Shown piece after piece: positions 1 to 8,359 of a stretch of DNA of 64,000 bases (position 1 is the stretch's first letter; each line of letters starts with the position of its first letter). Origin of the DNA: Sphingobium sp. BYY-5 (GTDB taxonomy: Bacteria > Pseudomonadota > Alphaproteobacteria > Sphingomonadales > Sphingomonadaceae); assembly GCF_022758885.1 (NCBI RefSeq), contig NZ_JALEBH010000001.1, positions 2,449,501 through 2,513,500 on the forward strand, given 5' to 3'. The notes below the pieces were generated by a model that saw nothing but the letters and a program-made list of their open reading frames with translations, was not told the origin of the DNA and did no database searches. The translations under genes were made by a program, and so were the position numbers.

Positions 1-395
1 TCCAGCTTCTGGGTCGTTGCCGCTTTGACCGGGGCGTCGACCCACTGACCGTTCTGATTGACCTGACGGCTGGCCGCGACGCGCAGTGCGTCGGCCCGCA
101 GATCCTGGTCCAAGATCGATACCGTCAGCTTCATCCGCTCATTGGGGCTGTTCGGATTGGCATACCAATCCGTGACGATCACACCGCCGTTCGAATCCGT
201 CTGCACCATCGGCATAAAGGACAGCGTATCGAGGCTGGCGCGCCAGAGATAGGCGTTGACGCCGATCGTAGTCACCTTCGACGCGGCGATATCCGCCTTC
301 GGGCGCGCCTTGGAGCCACCCCCGCAGGCGGCGAGCGGCAGGAGCGCGGCCAGCAGCAGGCCGGTGGAAAGGGAAGCAGGAAGGCGACGGGCCAT
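1..395 (-). CDS. DUF3576 lipoprotein (partial, 3' end outside window)
   Basis: The reverse strand from the ATG at 395 gives 131 codons without a stop and leaves the window at base 1. The product starts with a lipoprotein signal peptide whose lipobox is LAAC, followed by GGGSK. The downstream stretch with VNAYLWRASLDTLSFMP, then VIVTDWY and NSPNERMKLTV, is typical of the DUF3576 family of alphaproteobacterial envelope lipoproteins. The molecular function of the family is unknown; the signal peptide places it at a membrane facing the periplasm. Confidence 0.85.
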   Translation of the reverse strand, partial: MARRLPASLSTGLLLAALLPLAACGGGSKARPKADIAASKVTTIGVNAYLWRASLDTLSFMPMVQTDSNGGVIVTDWYANPNSPNERMKLTVSILDQDLRADALRVAASRQVNQNGQWVDAPVKAATTQKL

Positions 396-648
396 CAGGC
401 ATGTCCTAGCTAGAAAGACGAAAATCAGCCCGCTTCTATAGTGTGCGGGCGGCAATGGGCAAGGGGGAGCAAGGACGCACGGCATCGTCCCGTCGCGATC
501 CCCGCCCACCGTCCGCCGGAACCCGCCAACCCATCATGTGTATTCCGTGCAACAGCTCCGACAAAAAGGGAGTCCCCCTCTAGTCAGTGGCGGCTTTGCG
601 GGTGTAGAGCGTTAACAAAGATGTACCGATGGGGATGAGATTCGGATC

Positions 649-1368
649 ATGCGTATGAACAGGGGACATTTGGCGGTGGCAGGCGCGGCGGTGGCCGTGG
701 CTGGCTTTCTGCTGTCTCCGGCGTTCGGCGCCGCGACCGACTTCGTCCGGCTGCGCGCGAATGCGCCCGTCTCGCTGGGCGCGCTGGGCAGCATCTCCTC
801 CTTCACCCCGACCACCAAGGATCCGCAACTCGCGGCCGCCTATGCGAAGGTCGCCGCATCGGCCAGCCGTCAAGGCTTCCGTTTCACCCCGACCAGCGGT
901 TCGTTGAGCGGTCAGCGCTCGATCACCATCATGGTCCGCGCCGCGGATCGGGTGACGAACCCGACGGCCGAACCCATCGATATCAAGCCGATGGCGTTCA
1001 GTCTGAACGGATCGCATAACTGGCGCAAATTTGCCCTGCCCGAAGCGGTAGGCCGCAAGGCGTTGGACCCGGTGCCGGTCGAAACGATGGTCGACGCCAA
1101 GAATTTCTCGCTGGATGAAGGCAAGAAGGAGCGCTTCAGCACCAAGGTGTTGATCGAAAGCCGCCGCGACCCCGCTGCGACCGTACGCAATCCATCGGCG
1201 GACAAGGATTATTCGCTGGATCTGGCCAGTTCCTATTCGCTGACCCGCAACCTCAATGTGACGGCCGGCTTGCGCTACAACAACAATGTCGCTGGCCGCC
1301 TGGCCCCGATGACCGACGACCGGCAGGACAGCCAGGCCGTCTACCTCGGCACCATCTTCAAATTCTGA
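649..1368 (+). CDS. Secreted/outer-membrane hypothetical protein
   Basis: A 239-residue protein with an N-terminal signal peptide (MRMNRGHLAVAGAAVAVAGF, cleavage near AFGA). The C-terminal 50 residues look like amphipathic strands (SYSLTRNLNVTAGLRYNN) and the chain ends in YLGTIFKF. A terminal phenylalanine with alternating hydrophobics resembles the signal of outer-membrane beta-barrels. The middle part has no motif I recognise. Location in the outer membrane or periplasm is inferred; the function is unknown. Genes on both sides run on the other strand, so it is probably monocistronic. Confidence 0.75.
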   Translation: MRMNRGHLAVAGAAVAVAGFLLSPAFGAATDFVRLRANAPVSLGALGSISSFTPTTKDPQLAAAYAKVAASASRQGFRFTPTSGSLSGQRSITIMVRAADRVTNPTAEPIDIKPMAFSLNGSHNWRKFALPEAVGRKALDPVPVETMVDAKNFSLDEGKKERFSTKVLIESRRDPAATVRNPSADKDYSLDLASSYSLTRNLNVTAGLRYNNNVAGRLAPMTDDRQDSQAVYLGTIFKF

Positions 1369-1480
1369 TCCGGTTGCACCGCCGGCAAGGCATTGTGCTG
1401 CGTCGGCGGGAACATTGCGCCTGACGGACTGACTTCCCGATCGAACGGCTGGCTTCGGCCAAAGGCGGACCTAACCTTCA

Positions 1481-1573
1481 TCGTCACCCTGAACTTGTTT
1501 CAGGGTCCATTTCGCCGGATTGAGCGAAGGTTTGTTGGGCCTGATGGATGCTGAAACAAGTTCAGCATGACGA
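1481..1573. repeat. Dispersed double-hairpin repeat
   Basis: Two 30-31-base arms at 1481-1510 and 1543-1573 are inverted copies of each other. Each arm is also a small palindrome: CCCTGAAC/GTTTCAGGG on the left, TGCTGAAAC/GTTCAGCA on the right. The dinucleotides that differ between the arms (CC/GG against TG/CA) differ in a compensating way, so both small stems stay paired. The layout resembles REP/MITE-like elements common between sphingomonad genes. Confidence 0.75.
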
Positions 1574-1603
1574 AAGGGAAATGGCAGGAAACCACCCCAA
1601 CTT

Positions 1604-1630
1604 CGTCATCCCGCATAGGTGGGAATGACG
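1604..1630. repeat. Short intergenic inverted repeat
   Basis: CGTCATCCC and GGGAATGACG form a hairpin around the short loop GCATAGGT. It lies 31 bases after the double-hairpin repeat and about 30 bases beyond the stop of the reverse-strand lipoprotein gene. It resembles the common CGTCATTCCCGC intergenic repeat and could also act as a weak terminator. Confidence 0.5.
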
Positions 1631-1660
1631 GGGGTCCTCCTCCCACCCGCCACCGCTGCA

Positions 1661-2065
1661 TCATTTCCCTGTCGGCGTGCGGTAGGGGATGAAATCACCC
1701 AGCGCGCAGGAGCCAGTGGTGATGCCGGTCTGCAGATTGGCGGTCGTGGTGAAATCACCACGGCATAGCTGCGACCCGAAACTGCGCACGATCATCGTAT
1801 CGCCATAGGTCAGCCCGCTGCAACTGCCGATCAGCTCATTCTTGTAGACCAGCTTCCTGCTGACTCGGTACAGCAGCACATTGTTGCTGATGACCGTCAG
1901 GTTGGTCTGCGGCTCACGGTTGATGCAGCTCACTTTCTCGCCCGGCACCTTGCCGGCCAGCGCCTTGTCCAGTGCGACTGTCTGCTTTTCCGTCAGCGGT
2001 TTCGGTTCATAGCTGCCAGTGCAGCCCGCCAGCAGCAGCGGCGTCATCCATATCCACGCGCGCAT
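1661..2065 (-). CDS. Small lipoprotein, hypothetical
   Basis: A 134-residue protein with a short lipoprotein signal (MRAWIWMTPLLLAGC, lipobox LAGC). The mature part has several cysteines (SCINRE, GSCSGL, QLCRGD, GSCALGD), which may form disulfides in the periplasm. I recognise no enzymatic motif. The phrase CSGLTYGDTMIVRSFGSQLCRGD recurs in short sphingomonad lipoproteins whose role is unknown. The gene lies downstream of gloB on the same strand with a gap of about 50 bases. Confidence 0.7.
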   Translation of the reverse strand: MRAWIWMTPLLLAGCTGSYEPKPLTEKQTVALDKALAGKVPGEKVSCINREPQTNLTVISNNVLLYRVSRKLVYKNELIGSCSGLTYGDTMIVRSFGSQLCRGDFTTTANLQTGITTGSCALGDFIPYRTPTGK

Positions 2066-2119
2066 CGCGACTCTCCATGTCTCAATCGACTATAGGACGC
2101 CAGTATAGGCCAAAATCCG

Positions 2120-2842
2120 TCAGGCCGCATCCTTTGCCGCGCGCCGTGCCGCCAGTTCCGCCACGTCCCGCGCACGCATGAAGATATTGGTTTCGCGCTC
2201 CTCACCGATACTTGTCGGCACCGTCGGCTCGCCCCGAGCGCGCGCAGCTTCGACCTTTGCGACGCGGCGGACCAGCGCGGCATTGCCTGGTTCCACCGTC
2301 AACGCGAACCGGCCGTTGGAGAGCGTATATTCATGCGCGCAATAAACGGTCGTGTCTTCGGGCAGAGCGGCCAGGCGCTGCATATTGTCGAACATCTGCG
2401 CCGCCGTCCCCTCAAACAGCCTGCCACAACCCATGGCGAAGAGCGTATCACCGACGAAGACAATATGATCGTCCGCCAGATGATAGGCGATATGCCCCGC
2501 CGTGTGCGCCGGCACCGCCATCACCGTTGCGACATGACCACCAATGCGAACCGTATCCCCCTCCCTCACCGTCCGGTCGAGCGTGCCGATCTTGTCGGCT
2601 TCCGCCGCCGGCCCGGTGATCGTGCAGCCTGTCGCCGCCTTGATCGCCGCATTGCCGCCGACATGATCGCCATGCCAGTGGGTGTTCCATATCTGATCGA
2701 TGGTCCAGCCCCGCGCGGCGGCAGCCTCCAGCACCGATTCCGCCACGGCGGGATCAACCACCACCGTTTCGCCGCTGGCGCCGTCATGGAGCAGCCATAC
2801 ATAATTGTCGGTGAGGACCGGGATGCGGACGACCTCCAGCAT
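2120..2842 (-). CDS. gloB: Hydroxyacylglutathione hydrolase (glyoxalase II)
   Basis: A 240-residue metallo-beta-lactamase fold enzyme that hydrolyses S-lactoylglutathione to lactate and glutathione, the second step of methylglyoxal detoxification in the cytoplasm. The metal motif THWHGDH has H55, H57, D59 and H60. Further ligands are seen in PAHTAGH, FVGDTLF and CAHEYTLSN, and the C-terminal RARD and glutathione-binding segments typical of glyoxalase II are present. An in-frame start 63 bases upstream was rejected because MLEVVRIPVLTDNY is the usual family N terminus. It follows gloA almost directly, so the two are probably one operon. Confidence 0.95.
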   Translation of the reverse strand: MLEVVRIPVLTDNYVWLLHDGASGETVVVDPAVAESVLEAAAARGWTIDQIWNTHWHGDHVGGNAAIKAATGCTITGPAAEADKIGTLDRTVREGDTVRIGGHVATVMAVPAHTAGHIAYHLADDHIVFVGDTLFAMGCGRLFEGTAAQMFDNMQRLAALPEDTTVYCAHEYTLSNGRFALTVEPGNAALVRRVAKVEAARARGEPTVPTSIGEERETNIFMRARDVAELAARRAAKDAA

Positions 2843-2846
2843 AGCG

Positions 2847-3281
2847 CTACCAGACCCCGATATTGGGCATCGACGCCCAGGGTTCGGCTGGCTCCAACCG
2901 TCCATCCTGCAGCAGTTCGATCGAGATATTATCGGGGGTGCGGATGAACGCCATGTGCCCGTCGCGCGGCGGCCGGTTGATCGTCACGCCTGCGTCCATC
3001 AGCGCCTGGCAGGTCTCGTAGATATTCTCGACCCGATAGGCGATATGGCCGAAATTGCGCCCGCCATCATAAATCTCGGCCGGGCCGCCATCCTCGGCCG
3101 GCCAGTTGTAGGTCAGCTCGACCTGCGCATCCTCATCACCCGGCGCGGCCAGGTAGACCAGGGTGAAACGGCCCTGCTCGCTGTCGTAGCGCTTCACCTG
3201 TCGGAGGCCCAGCAGTTCGAAAAAAGCCTTGGTCTTGTCCAGATCGGTGACGCGGATCATGGTGTGCAGATATTTGGGCAA
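2847..3281 (-). CDS. gloA: Lactoylglutathione lyase (glyoxalase I)
   Basis: A 144-residue vicinal-oxygen-chelate protein that isomerises the methylglyoxal-glutathione hemithioacetal to S-lactoylglutathione, the substrate of the next gene. Family features are LHTMIRVTDLDKTKAFFELLG at the N terminus, the ELTYNW segment, GHIAYRVENIYETC, and a C-terminal IELLQ containing a metal-ligand glutamate. The start is TTG (3279-3281), preceded by GGAGAAG at good spacing. The gene ends 4 bases before gloB starts, so the pair is likely co-transcribed and translationally coupled. Confidence 0.93.
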   Translation of the reverse strand: MPKYLHTMIRVTDLDKTKAFFELLGLRQVKRYDSEQGRFTLVYLAAPGDEDAQVELTYNWPAEDGGPAEIYDGGRNFGHIAYRVENIYETCQALMDAGVTINRPPRDGHMAFIRTPDNISIELLQDGRLEPAEPWASMPNIGVW

Positions 3282-3385
3282 ATTCTTCTCCGTTCGCCGC
3301 CATAAAGCAACGGTTCATCGGCGCAATGGCAGATAGACCCACAAGATAAGGGCGGGCATCATCGAACGGAAGAGGAAGGCGAAAC

Positions 3386-4087
3386 ATGGATATGCGGGAC
3401 AGGATTCTTCTGGGCAGCGCGGCGCTGCTCGCCTTCGGCCTGATCGCCGGCGGCTATCTGCTGGGCGATGGGCTCAAGCGCGCCAAAGCGGCCGATCGAT
3501 CCGTCACGGTGCGCGGCCTCGCCGAAAAGGATGTGACGGCCGACCTCGCCACCTGGTCGATCAGCTATTCGGCCACCGGCTTCGACCTGCCCACGGTCCG
3601 TACCGAAATCGACAATAATACCAAGGAATTGCAAGCCTATTTCAATAGCCTCGGTTTCAAGTCGGGGGATCTGACCCCGACCGGCGCGGGGGTGAATCAG
3701 TATCTCAACAATGGCGTCAACACCATCACCATCACCCAGCGGATGCTGCTGCGCACGACCGACATCGCCCGCGCGCAGAAAGCCGTAGCGCAACAGTTCG
3801 ATCTGGTCCGCCGCGGCGTGACGCTGCAAGAAGGGTCGGGGATGCGCTACAGCTTCACCAGGTTGAACGACATCAAGCCGCAGATGGTGGCGGCCGCCAC
3901 CAGGGATGCGCGCGCCGCCGCCGAACAGTTCGCCAAGGATTCAGGCGCGGGCGTGGGCGGGATCAAGAGCGCCACCCAAGGCTATTTCTCGATCGACGCG
4001 CGCGATGGCGAGAGTGGCGAGGGCGGAAGCGACACACCCTACAAGAAGGTGCGTGTTGTCACGACCGTCGACTTCTACCTGAGATGA
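3386..4087 (+). CDS. SIMPL domain protein (DUF541)
   Basis: A 233-residue protein with an N-terminal membrane anchor (LLGSAALLAFGLIAGGYLLG) followed by a SIMPL/DUF541 domain that starts at SVTVRGLAEKDVTADLATWSI and ends with the strand VRVVTTVDFYLR. Domains of this family are periplasmic. Some members are linked to oxidative or other stress, but the biochemical role is not settled. The gene is convergent with the TPR gene downstream and divergent from gloA. Confidence 0.85.
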   Translation: MDMRDRILLGSAALLAFGLIAGGYLLGDGLKRAKAADRSVTVRGLAEKDVTADLATWSISYSATGFDLPTVRTEIDNNTKELQAYFNSLGFKSGDLTPTGAGVNQYLNNGVNTITITQRMLLRTTDIARAQKAVAQQFDLVRRGVTLQEGSGMRYSFTRLNDIKPQMVAAATRDARAAAEQFAKDSGAGVGGIKSATQGYFSIDARDGESGEGGSDTPYKKVRVVTTVDFYLR

Positions 4088-4192
4088 CCGGGGCCGCCGC
4101 CTCAGCATTGCTTGCGGCGGTGGCACTCCTGCTGTCCATTTCGCTGTCGCCTTTACTGCGCGAATGGGCCGCAGACTGTAAATACTCTGGGC

Positions 4193-5068
4193 CTACCCCA
4201 CGGGCTTGTCTGCCGGCAGTCGCGTCAGATTGTCCGCCGCCGCCTTACCCGCAGGCGAGTCCGGCGAGAGCCTGACCGCCCGCTGCCAGGCGGATCGCGC
4301 CACATCCTCATGATTGGTGAGGATCGCCACATTGCCCTCCTCCAGCGCGACCGAGGCATCATCGGGCGACAATTGCACGGCGCGCGCAATATGTGCCTGC
4401 GCCAGGCTCATCTCGCCCGATCGCCGCGCCAGCGTCGCCGACAGCAGCCAGCCCAGCGGGTCCCTGGGCGCCTGGGTCAGTGCGACATCTAGTGAATCCC
4501 GCGCCGCCGCCATATCGCCCAGCGCCACCAATGCTCGCGCGCGGTCGAGATGCACCTCGCCCTTCTCGAATCCATCGGGCAGGCCGCGCGCCAGCGCCGC
4601 GTCGAAATCGGTACGCGCCTTGGCGGCATCCCCACCGGCCAACGCCGCATTGCCCGCCTGCGCCCAAAGCCGCGCGCCCTGCGCCATTTCACCGCCGCGT
4701 TCGGCCTCCTCCGCCGCCTGCTCGAACGCCACGATAGCGGGCGTCCAGCGCTCGGCGCGCGCATAGGCAAATCCCATACAATGTCGGGCGTAGAAGCTGC
4801 CACCTTCGATCCGCCATTTCTGCGCAAAGGCGACCCCGGCATCAGGCGATGCCATCGCCTGGTCGAGGCAGGCCTGGAAGGGCGCGGCAAATTTCTCGGG
4901 CACGGGAATCCTGCCGTCCTCCCGCGCCGGCACGCTTGCAGCAGCAGCAGGCGCCGTGGTGGCCGCCACTGCCGCCTGCGCCTCCTGCTTCTGCTTGCGG
5001 CTGCGGTTCATCACAGCCTCGATTTCGGGATCATAGGCCTGGAGCAGAAGCGGCAGCAGGAAGGGCAT
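4193..5068 (-). CDS. Tetratricopeptide-repeat protein
   Basis: A 291-residue protein that begins with a short hydrophobic stretch (MPFLLPLLLQAY) and an alanine-rich linker, then carries several TPR-like helical pairs from about residue 85 (GGSFYARHCMGFAYARAERW, ARLWAQAGNAALAGGDAAKA, PLGWLLSATLARRSGEMSLA, ASVALEEGNVAILTNHEDVA). TPRs are protein-interaction scaffolds; the partner is unknown. Its ATG overlaps the stop of the upstream hydrolase gene (ATGA at 5066-5070), which indicates translational coupling. Confidence 0.8.
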   Translation of the reverse strand: MPFLLPLLLQAYDPEIEAVMNRSRKQKQEAQAAVAATTAPAAAASVPAREDGRIPVPEKFAAPFQACLDQAMASPDAGVAFAQKWRIEGGSFYARHCMGFAYARAERWTPAIVAFEQAAEEAERGGEMAQGARLWAQAGNAALAGGDAAKARTDFDAALARGLPDGFEKGEVHLDRARALVALGDMAAARDSLDVALTQAPRDPLGWLLSATLARRSGEMSLAQAHIARAVQLSPDDASVALEEGNVAILTNHEDVARSAWQRAVRLSPDSPAGKAAADNLTRLPADKPVG

Positions 5069-5835
5069 CAGAGGCTGTCCAACAGGGTAGCGACGGTACG
5101 GATCAACAGGGCTATGTCTCCGTCGCGGGAAAGGCGATGGTCGCCGTCCTTAACCAGCAGCGTCTGCACATCGGATGAACGCAACCGCCCGGCGGTTTGC
5201 AGCGCGATCTCCCACGGCACGTCGGGGTCCGCCTGACCATGGAGCAACCGCACCGGACAATCGATCGCGATCTCGCCATCCAGCAGCCGCAACGCCTGCC
5301 CCGACTCCCAAAAGGCCAGCGTCGTCACATAGGGCTGATCGCCATAGGGCGTCGGTTCCTCGATGCGGCCCTCCGTCCGCAGCAACGCCTTGTCCGCATC
5401 GGTGAAGCCCCATTCGGTGAAATCCGGCGCGGCGGCGATGCCGACAAGGCCCACCACCCGCTCCGGCCGCGCCAGCGCGACCAGCAGCGCCAGCCAGCCA
5501 CCCATGGACGACCCGACCAGCAACACCGGCCCCCGCACCACTGCGTCGAGTAGCAGCAGCACGTCGTCGCGCCAGCTTTCCAGCGTGCCATCGGCGAAAC
5601 GCCCGTCGCTCGCGCCATTGCCGGCATAGTCGAGCCGCAGCATCGCTCGCCCCTCACTCTCCGCCCAGCCATGCAGCGCCACCGCCTTCCCTCCCTCCAT
5701 GTCGGACATATAGCCCGGCAGGAAGACCAGCGTCGGCCCCGTCCCTGCGCTATAGCGATAGGCCAGACGCAACCCGTCGGGGCGGGCGAAGAAGGCAGGC
5801 GGAACAGTATCGGCAGGCGTCATGGGCTTTTTCAT
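5068..5835 (-). CDS. Alpha/beta hydrolase
   Basis: A 255-residue serine hydrolase of the alpha/beta fold. The oxyanion region is LVFLPGYMSDM, the nucleophile elbow is VGSSMGG with S110, the acid is probably the Asp in GQADPDVPW, and the histidine lies in DGDHRLS near the C terminus. The substrate cannot be told; related sphingomonad proteins are annotated as carboxylesterases or 2-hydroxymuconic-semialdehyde-hydrolase-like. The start MKKPMTP (5835) was preferred over a longer in-frame extension, but a start 12 bases later is possible. The stop overlaps the start of the TPR gene. Confidence 0.82.
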   Translation of the reverse strand: MKKPMTPADTVPPAFFARPDGLRLAYRYSAGTGPTLVFLPGYMSDMEGGKAVALHGWAESEGRAMLRLDYAGNGASDGRFADGTLESWRDDVLLLLDAVVRGPVLLVGSSMGGWLALLVALARPERVVGLVGIAAAPDFTEWGFTDADKALLRTEGRIEEPTPYGDQPYVTTLAFWESGQALRLLDGEIAIDCPVRLLHGQADPDVPWEIALQTAGRLRSSDVQTLLVKDGDHRLSRDGDIALLIRTVATLLDSL

Positions 5836-5955
5836 ATCCTGGAGGAGATATCGTGCTTCGCCCTTAAACCGGCTTTTCCGCGAAACCCAAAAAATAATGC
5901 GGACCATGCGTTGACAGCCCCCAAGGCACCAGTTAGAGGCGCGCTCCTACCCCGT

Positions 5956-6042
5956 GCCCAGATGGCGGAATTGGTAGACGCACCAGCTTCAGGTGCTGGC
6001 GATCGCAAGGTCGTGGAGGTTCGAGTCCTCTTCTGGGCACCA
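5956..6042 (+). tRNA. tRNA-Leu (anticodon CAG), CCA encoded
   Basis: The acceptor arms GCCCAGA (5956-5962) and TCTGGGC (6032-6038) pair perfectly and are followed by A and an encoded CCA. The anticodon stem CCAGC/GCTGG closes the loop TTCAGGT with anticodon CAG. The long variable arm (GCGATCGCAAGGTCGT region) is typical of a class II tRNA, and the T arm has GGTTCGAGTCC. A P4-type integrase reads away from its 3' end, so this 3' end is the probable attachment site of the adjoining element. Confidence 0.97.
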
Positions 6043-6219
6043 ATACTGGCTCTGGATACGTCCAGGATCGTCCAGTAAGAGGCTGGTTTCACAGCATTTT
6101 TAGACAGAGAATCGCCAGACATCGTCCGGCGAAATCCGGCTAAGAGCACCAGCAGCGACCCCAAAATGTTGCTCTTTTTGGTGCCCTCGGATCGACCCGG
6201 CCTTGCTGGGAAAACGACC

Positions 6220-7308
6220 ATGCTGACGTACATCCAGATCAATGCCGCCAAGCCAAGAACGAAGCCCTGGAGCCTTTCCGATTCCCAAGGCCTCTCCCTC
6301 GTCATTCAACCCAATGGCTCGAAGCTTTGGCGCTTCAAATACCGCTTTTTGGACAAGCAGAAGAATCTGCATCTCGGGGGGTGGCCAACGGTAAGCCTCG
6401 CGGACGCGCGTGTTCGGCGCGACGAAGCCAAGAAGAAGATTGCCGAGGGGATTGATCCGGCGCTGGAGAAAAAGCGCGCGCGGATCGCCGCCAAGTACGC
6501 TGCTGCCAACATCTTCGAGGCGGTTGCCGCGGAATGGCTCGTCAAATGCGAGCGGGACGGTCTGGTGCCGGTGACCGTCGACAAGATCCGCTGGCTTCTT
6601 GCCAAGGCCTATCCCTTGATCGGCACCATCCCGATCGCGCAGATCACGCCGCATGAGGTCCTCGCCGTCCTTCGCAAGATCGAGGCGACCGGCGCCTACG
6701 AGAGTGCGCGGCGCATGCGCAGCGTCCTCAGTCGCGTCTTCCGCTATGGAGTGGCGACGGTTCGCTGCGACAAGGATGTCGCCGCCGACCTTCGGGGCGC
6801 CATCGCCGTGCCCAAAGTGAAGCACTTCGCGGCCATCACGCGACCGTCCGAGGTCGGGGCGCTGCTGCGGGCGATCGACGGCTACAGCGGGCACAAGGTG
6901 ACGGTGATGGCCATGCGCCTGTCGCCGCATGTGCTGCTGCGCCCCGGCGAGCTCAGGCAGGCGGAATGGACCGACATCGATTTCGACGAGGCCATCTGGT
7001 TCATTCCGGCCGAACGCATGAAGATGCGGCGTCCGCACCGCGTGCCCCTGTCACGGCAAGTGATCGCGATGCTCAAGGAACTGCACGAGCACACGCACCG
7101 GTGGAAATACCTGTTCCCGTGCCTCGGCAAGCCGCGCAAGGCGATGTCGGAGAACGCCGTCAACCAGGTCCGGCGTGCCTATGCGCGCGGCGAATATTGG
7201 GATGAACGGGTGCGCATGATGCAGCGCTGGTCGGATTATCTCGACCAATTGCGAGACGGCGGGAAGGTGCTGCGCCCCGACTTCAAAGCGGCACGCCCGA
7301 CCGGTTGA
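6220..7308 (+). pseudogene. P4-type tyrosine integrase with an internal catalytic deletion
   Basis: This 362-residue product has the N-terminal DUF4102 arm-binding domain (SDSQGLSLVIQPNGSKLWRF, LGGWPTVSLADAR), a SAM-like core-binding domain, and the start of the catalytic domain including the first arginine box (VLLRPGELRQAEW). After MSENAVNQ it jumps to VRRAYARGEYWDERVRMMQ at about base 7167. The usual 40-45 residues between these blocks, which hold the HGFR (HxxR) box and the LAH motif, are absent with no frameshift. The tyrosine region is kept. Such a protein should not be able to recombine DNA. Its position just after tRNA-Leu marks the edge of a genomic island. Confidence 0.85.
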
Positions 7309-7442
7309 TATAGACGGCTCGTCGCAATGGCACCGGGATGTGGTAGAGGCTCGCTCTGTCACATCCTATCGCGGCCAGATCAACGTGCCAGCGCGCACCA
7401 TTCCTGCTTGGACCTGCCACTGTTAAAGGCTATGGTCTTGGT

Positions 7443-8330
7443 ATGTTCCTTTCGTCCGCTGGTCGTGCCCATACCTCCCTTGCCGTTTCCGCAGTAGATC
7501 CGGGGGCGGTCGATTTCGTGGCGGTGGATGTCGAGACCGCATGCGGCCGTGTGAGCAGCATCTGCCAGATCGGGATCGTCGGCTTTCGCGGCGGCGCGAT
7601 CGCTTTCGAATATGAGACGCTGATCGACCCTAAGGATTATTTCAGCAGCTTCAACACACGCATCCATGGCATCACTGCCGATCATGTTGCGGGCAAGCCC
7701 TGCTTTGGTGCGCTTCATGAGATGATCGATAGCCATCTCTCCGGCCGGGTGACAGTCGCGCACAGCTATTTCGACAAGGGCGCGATCGGCGCCGCCTGCC
7801 GCATGCATGACCGCGCCACGATCGAAGCGACCTGGCTTGATAGCGTCCGCGTCGCCAAGCGCGTCTGGCCCGAGCTGCCCAGCCATCGCCTCAATGTCGT
7901 TTCGAAGCATCTCGGCATTCGTCTGAAGCATCATGACGCACGGAGTGACGCCCGGGCTGCCGGGCTCATTGTCGTAAAGGCAAGCGAGGCGACCGGCATT
8001 CCCCTTGAAGGCTGGCTCACATCCCCCAAACGTGCCTCGGCCCCGCCGGCGCCAAAGCCCGCGTCAGAGGGCGCGCTCATCGGCCAGCGCATCGCCATTC
8101 TCGGCGAGCCCCGGCATGGCGAACTCGCGCACCGTATCGCCGCGCAGGGCGGCCGCGTCGTGGCCGCGGTGGGCAAGACGACGACGATGCTCGCGGTCTG
8201 TGCCGAGGAGCCGTTCGGCTATATCCGCTATGATGCGCAGTTCCGCAGAGCGCGCGACCTGCAGGATCAGGGTAGCGGCCTAGAGATCTTGGGCGCCGCG
8301 GCGCTGGTCTCGCGCTGCGACGGCATCTGA
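7443..8330 (+). CDS. DEDD-type 3'-5' exonuclease with C-terminal BRCT-like region
   Basis: A 295-residue protein. Residues 20-185 form a DnaQ-like exonuclease: D29 and E31 in VAVDVETA, then HGITADHV, the aspartate in VAHSYFDKGAI, and the final HHDARSDARAAG (ExoIII motif with His and Asp). A proline/alanine linker follows, then a segment from about 210 (GQRIAILGEPRHGELAHRIAAQGGRV) that resembles the BRCT domain found in DNA ligases and in some DnaQ-like proteins. It probably trims 3' ends in repair or processes foreign DNA. It is 28 bases from the next gene on the same strand. Confidence 0.8.
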   Translation: MFLSSAGRAHTSLAVSAVDPGAVDFVAVDVETACGRVSSICQIGIVGFRGGAIAFEYETLIDPKDYFSSFNTRIHGITADHVAGKPCFGALHEMIDSHLSGRVTVAHSYFDKGAIGAACRMHDRATIEATWLDSVRVAKRVWPELPSHRLNVVSKHLGIRLKHHDARSDARAAGLIVVKASEATGIPLEGWLTSPKRASAPPAPKPASEGALIGQRIAILGEPRHGELAHRIAAQGGRVVAAVGKTTTMLAVCAEEPFGYIRYDAQFRRARDLQDQGSGLEILGAAALVSRCDGI

Positions 8331-8359
8331 GCCGTAAGCGACTTGGCTGTACGAACCCG

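Noticed and set aside
4084..4275. A 63-codon plus-strand frame overlapping the SIMPL stop (ATGA) with a hydrophobic start
   Set aside because: It runs over the 3' end of the TPR gene on the other strand, and the second half is proline-rich and chance-like.
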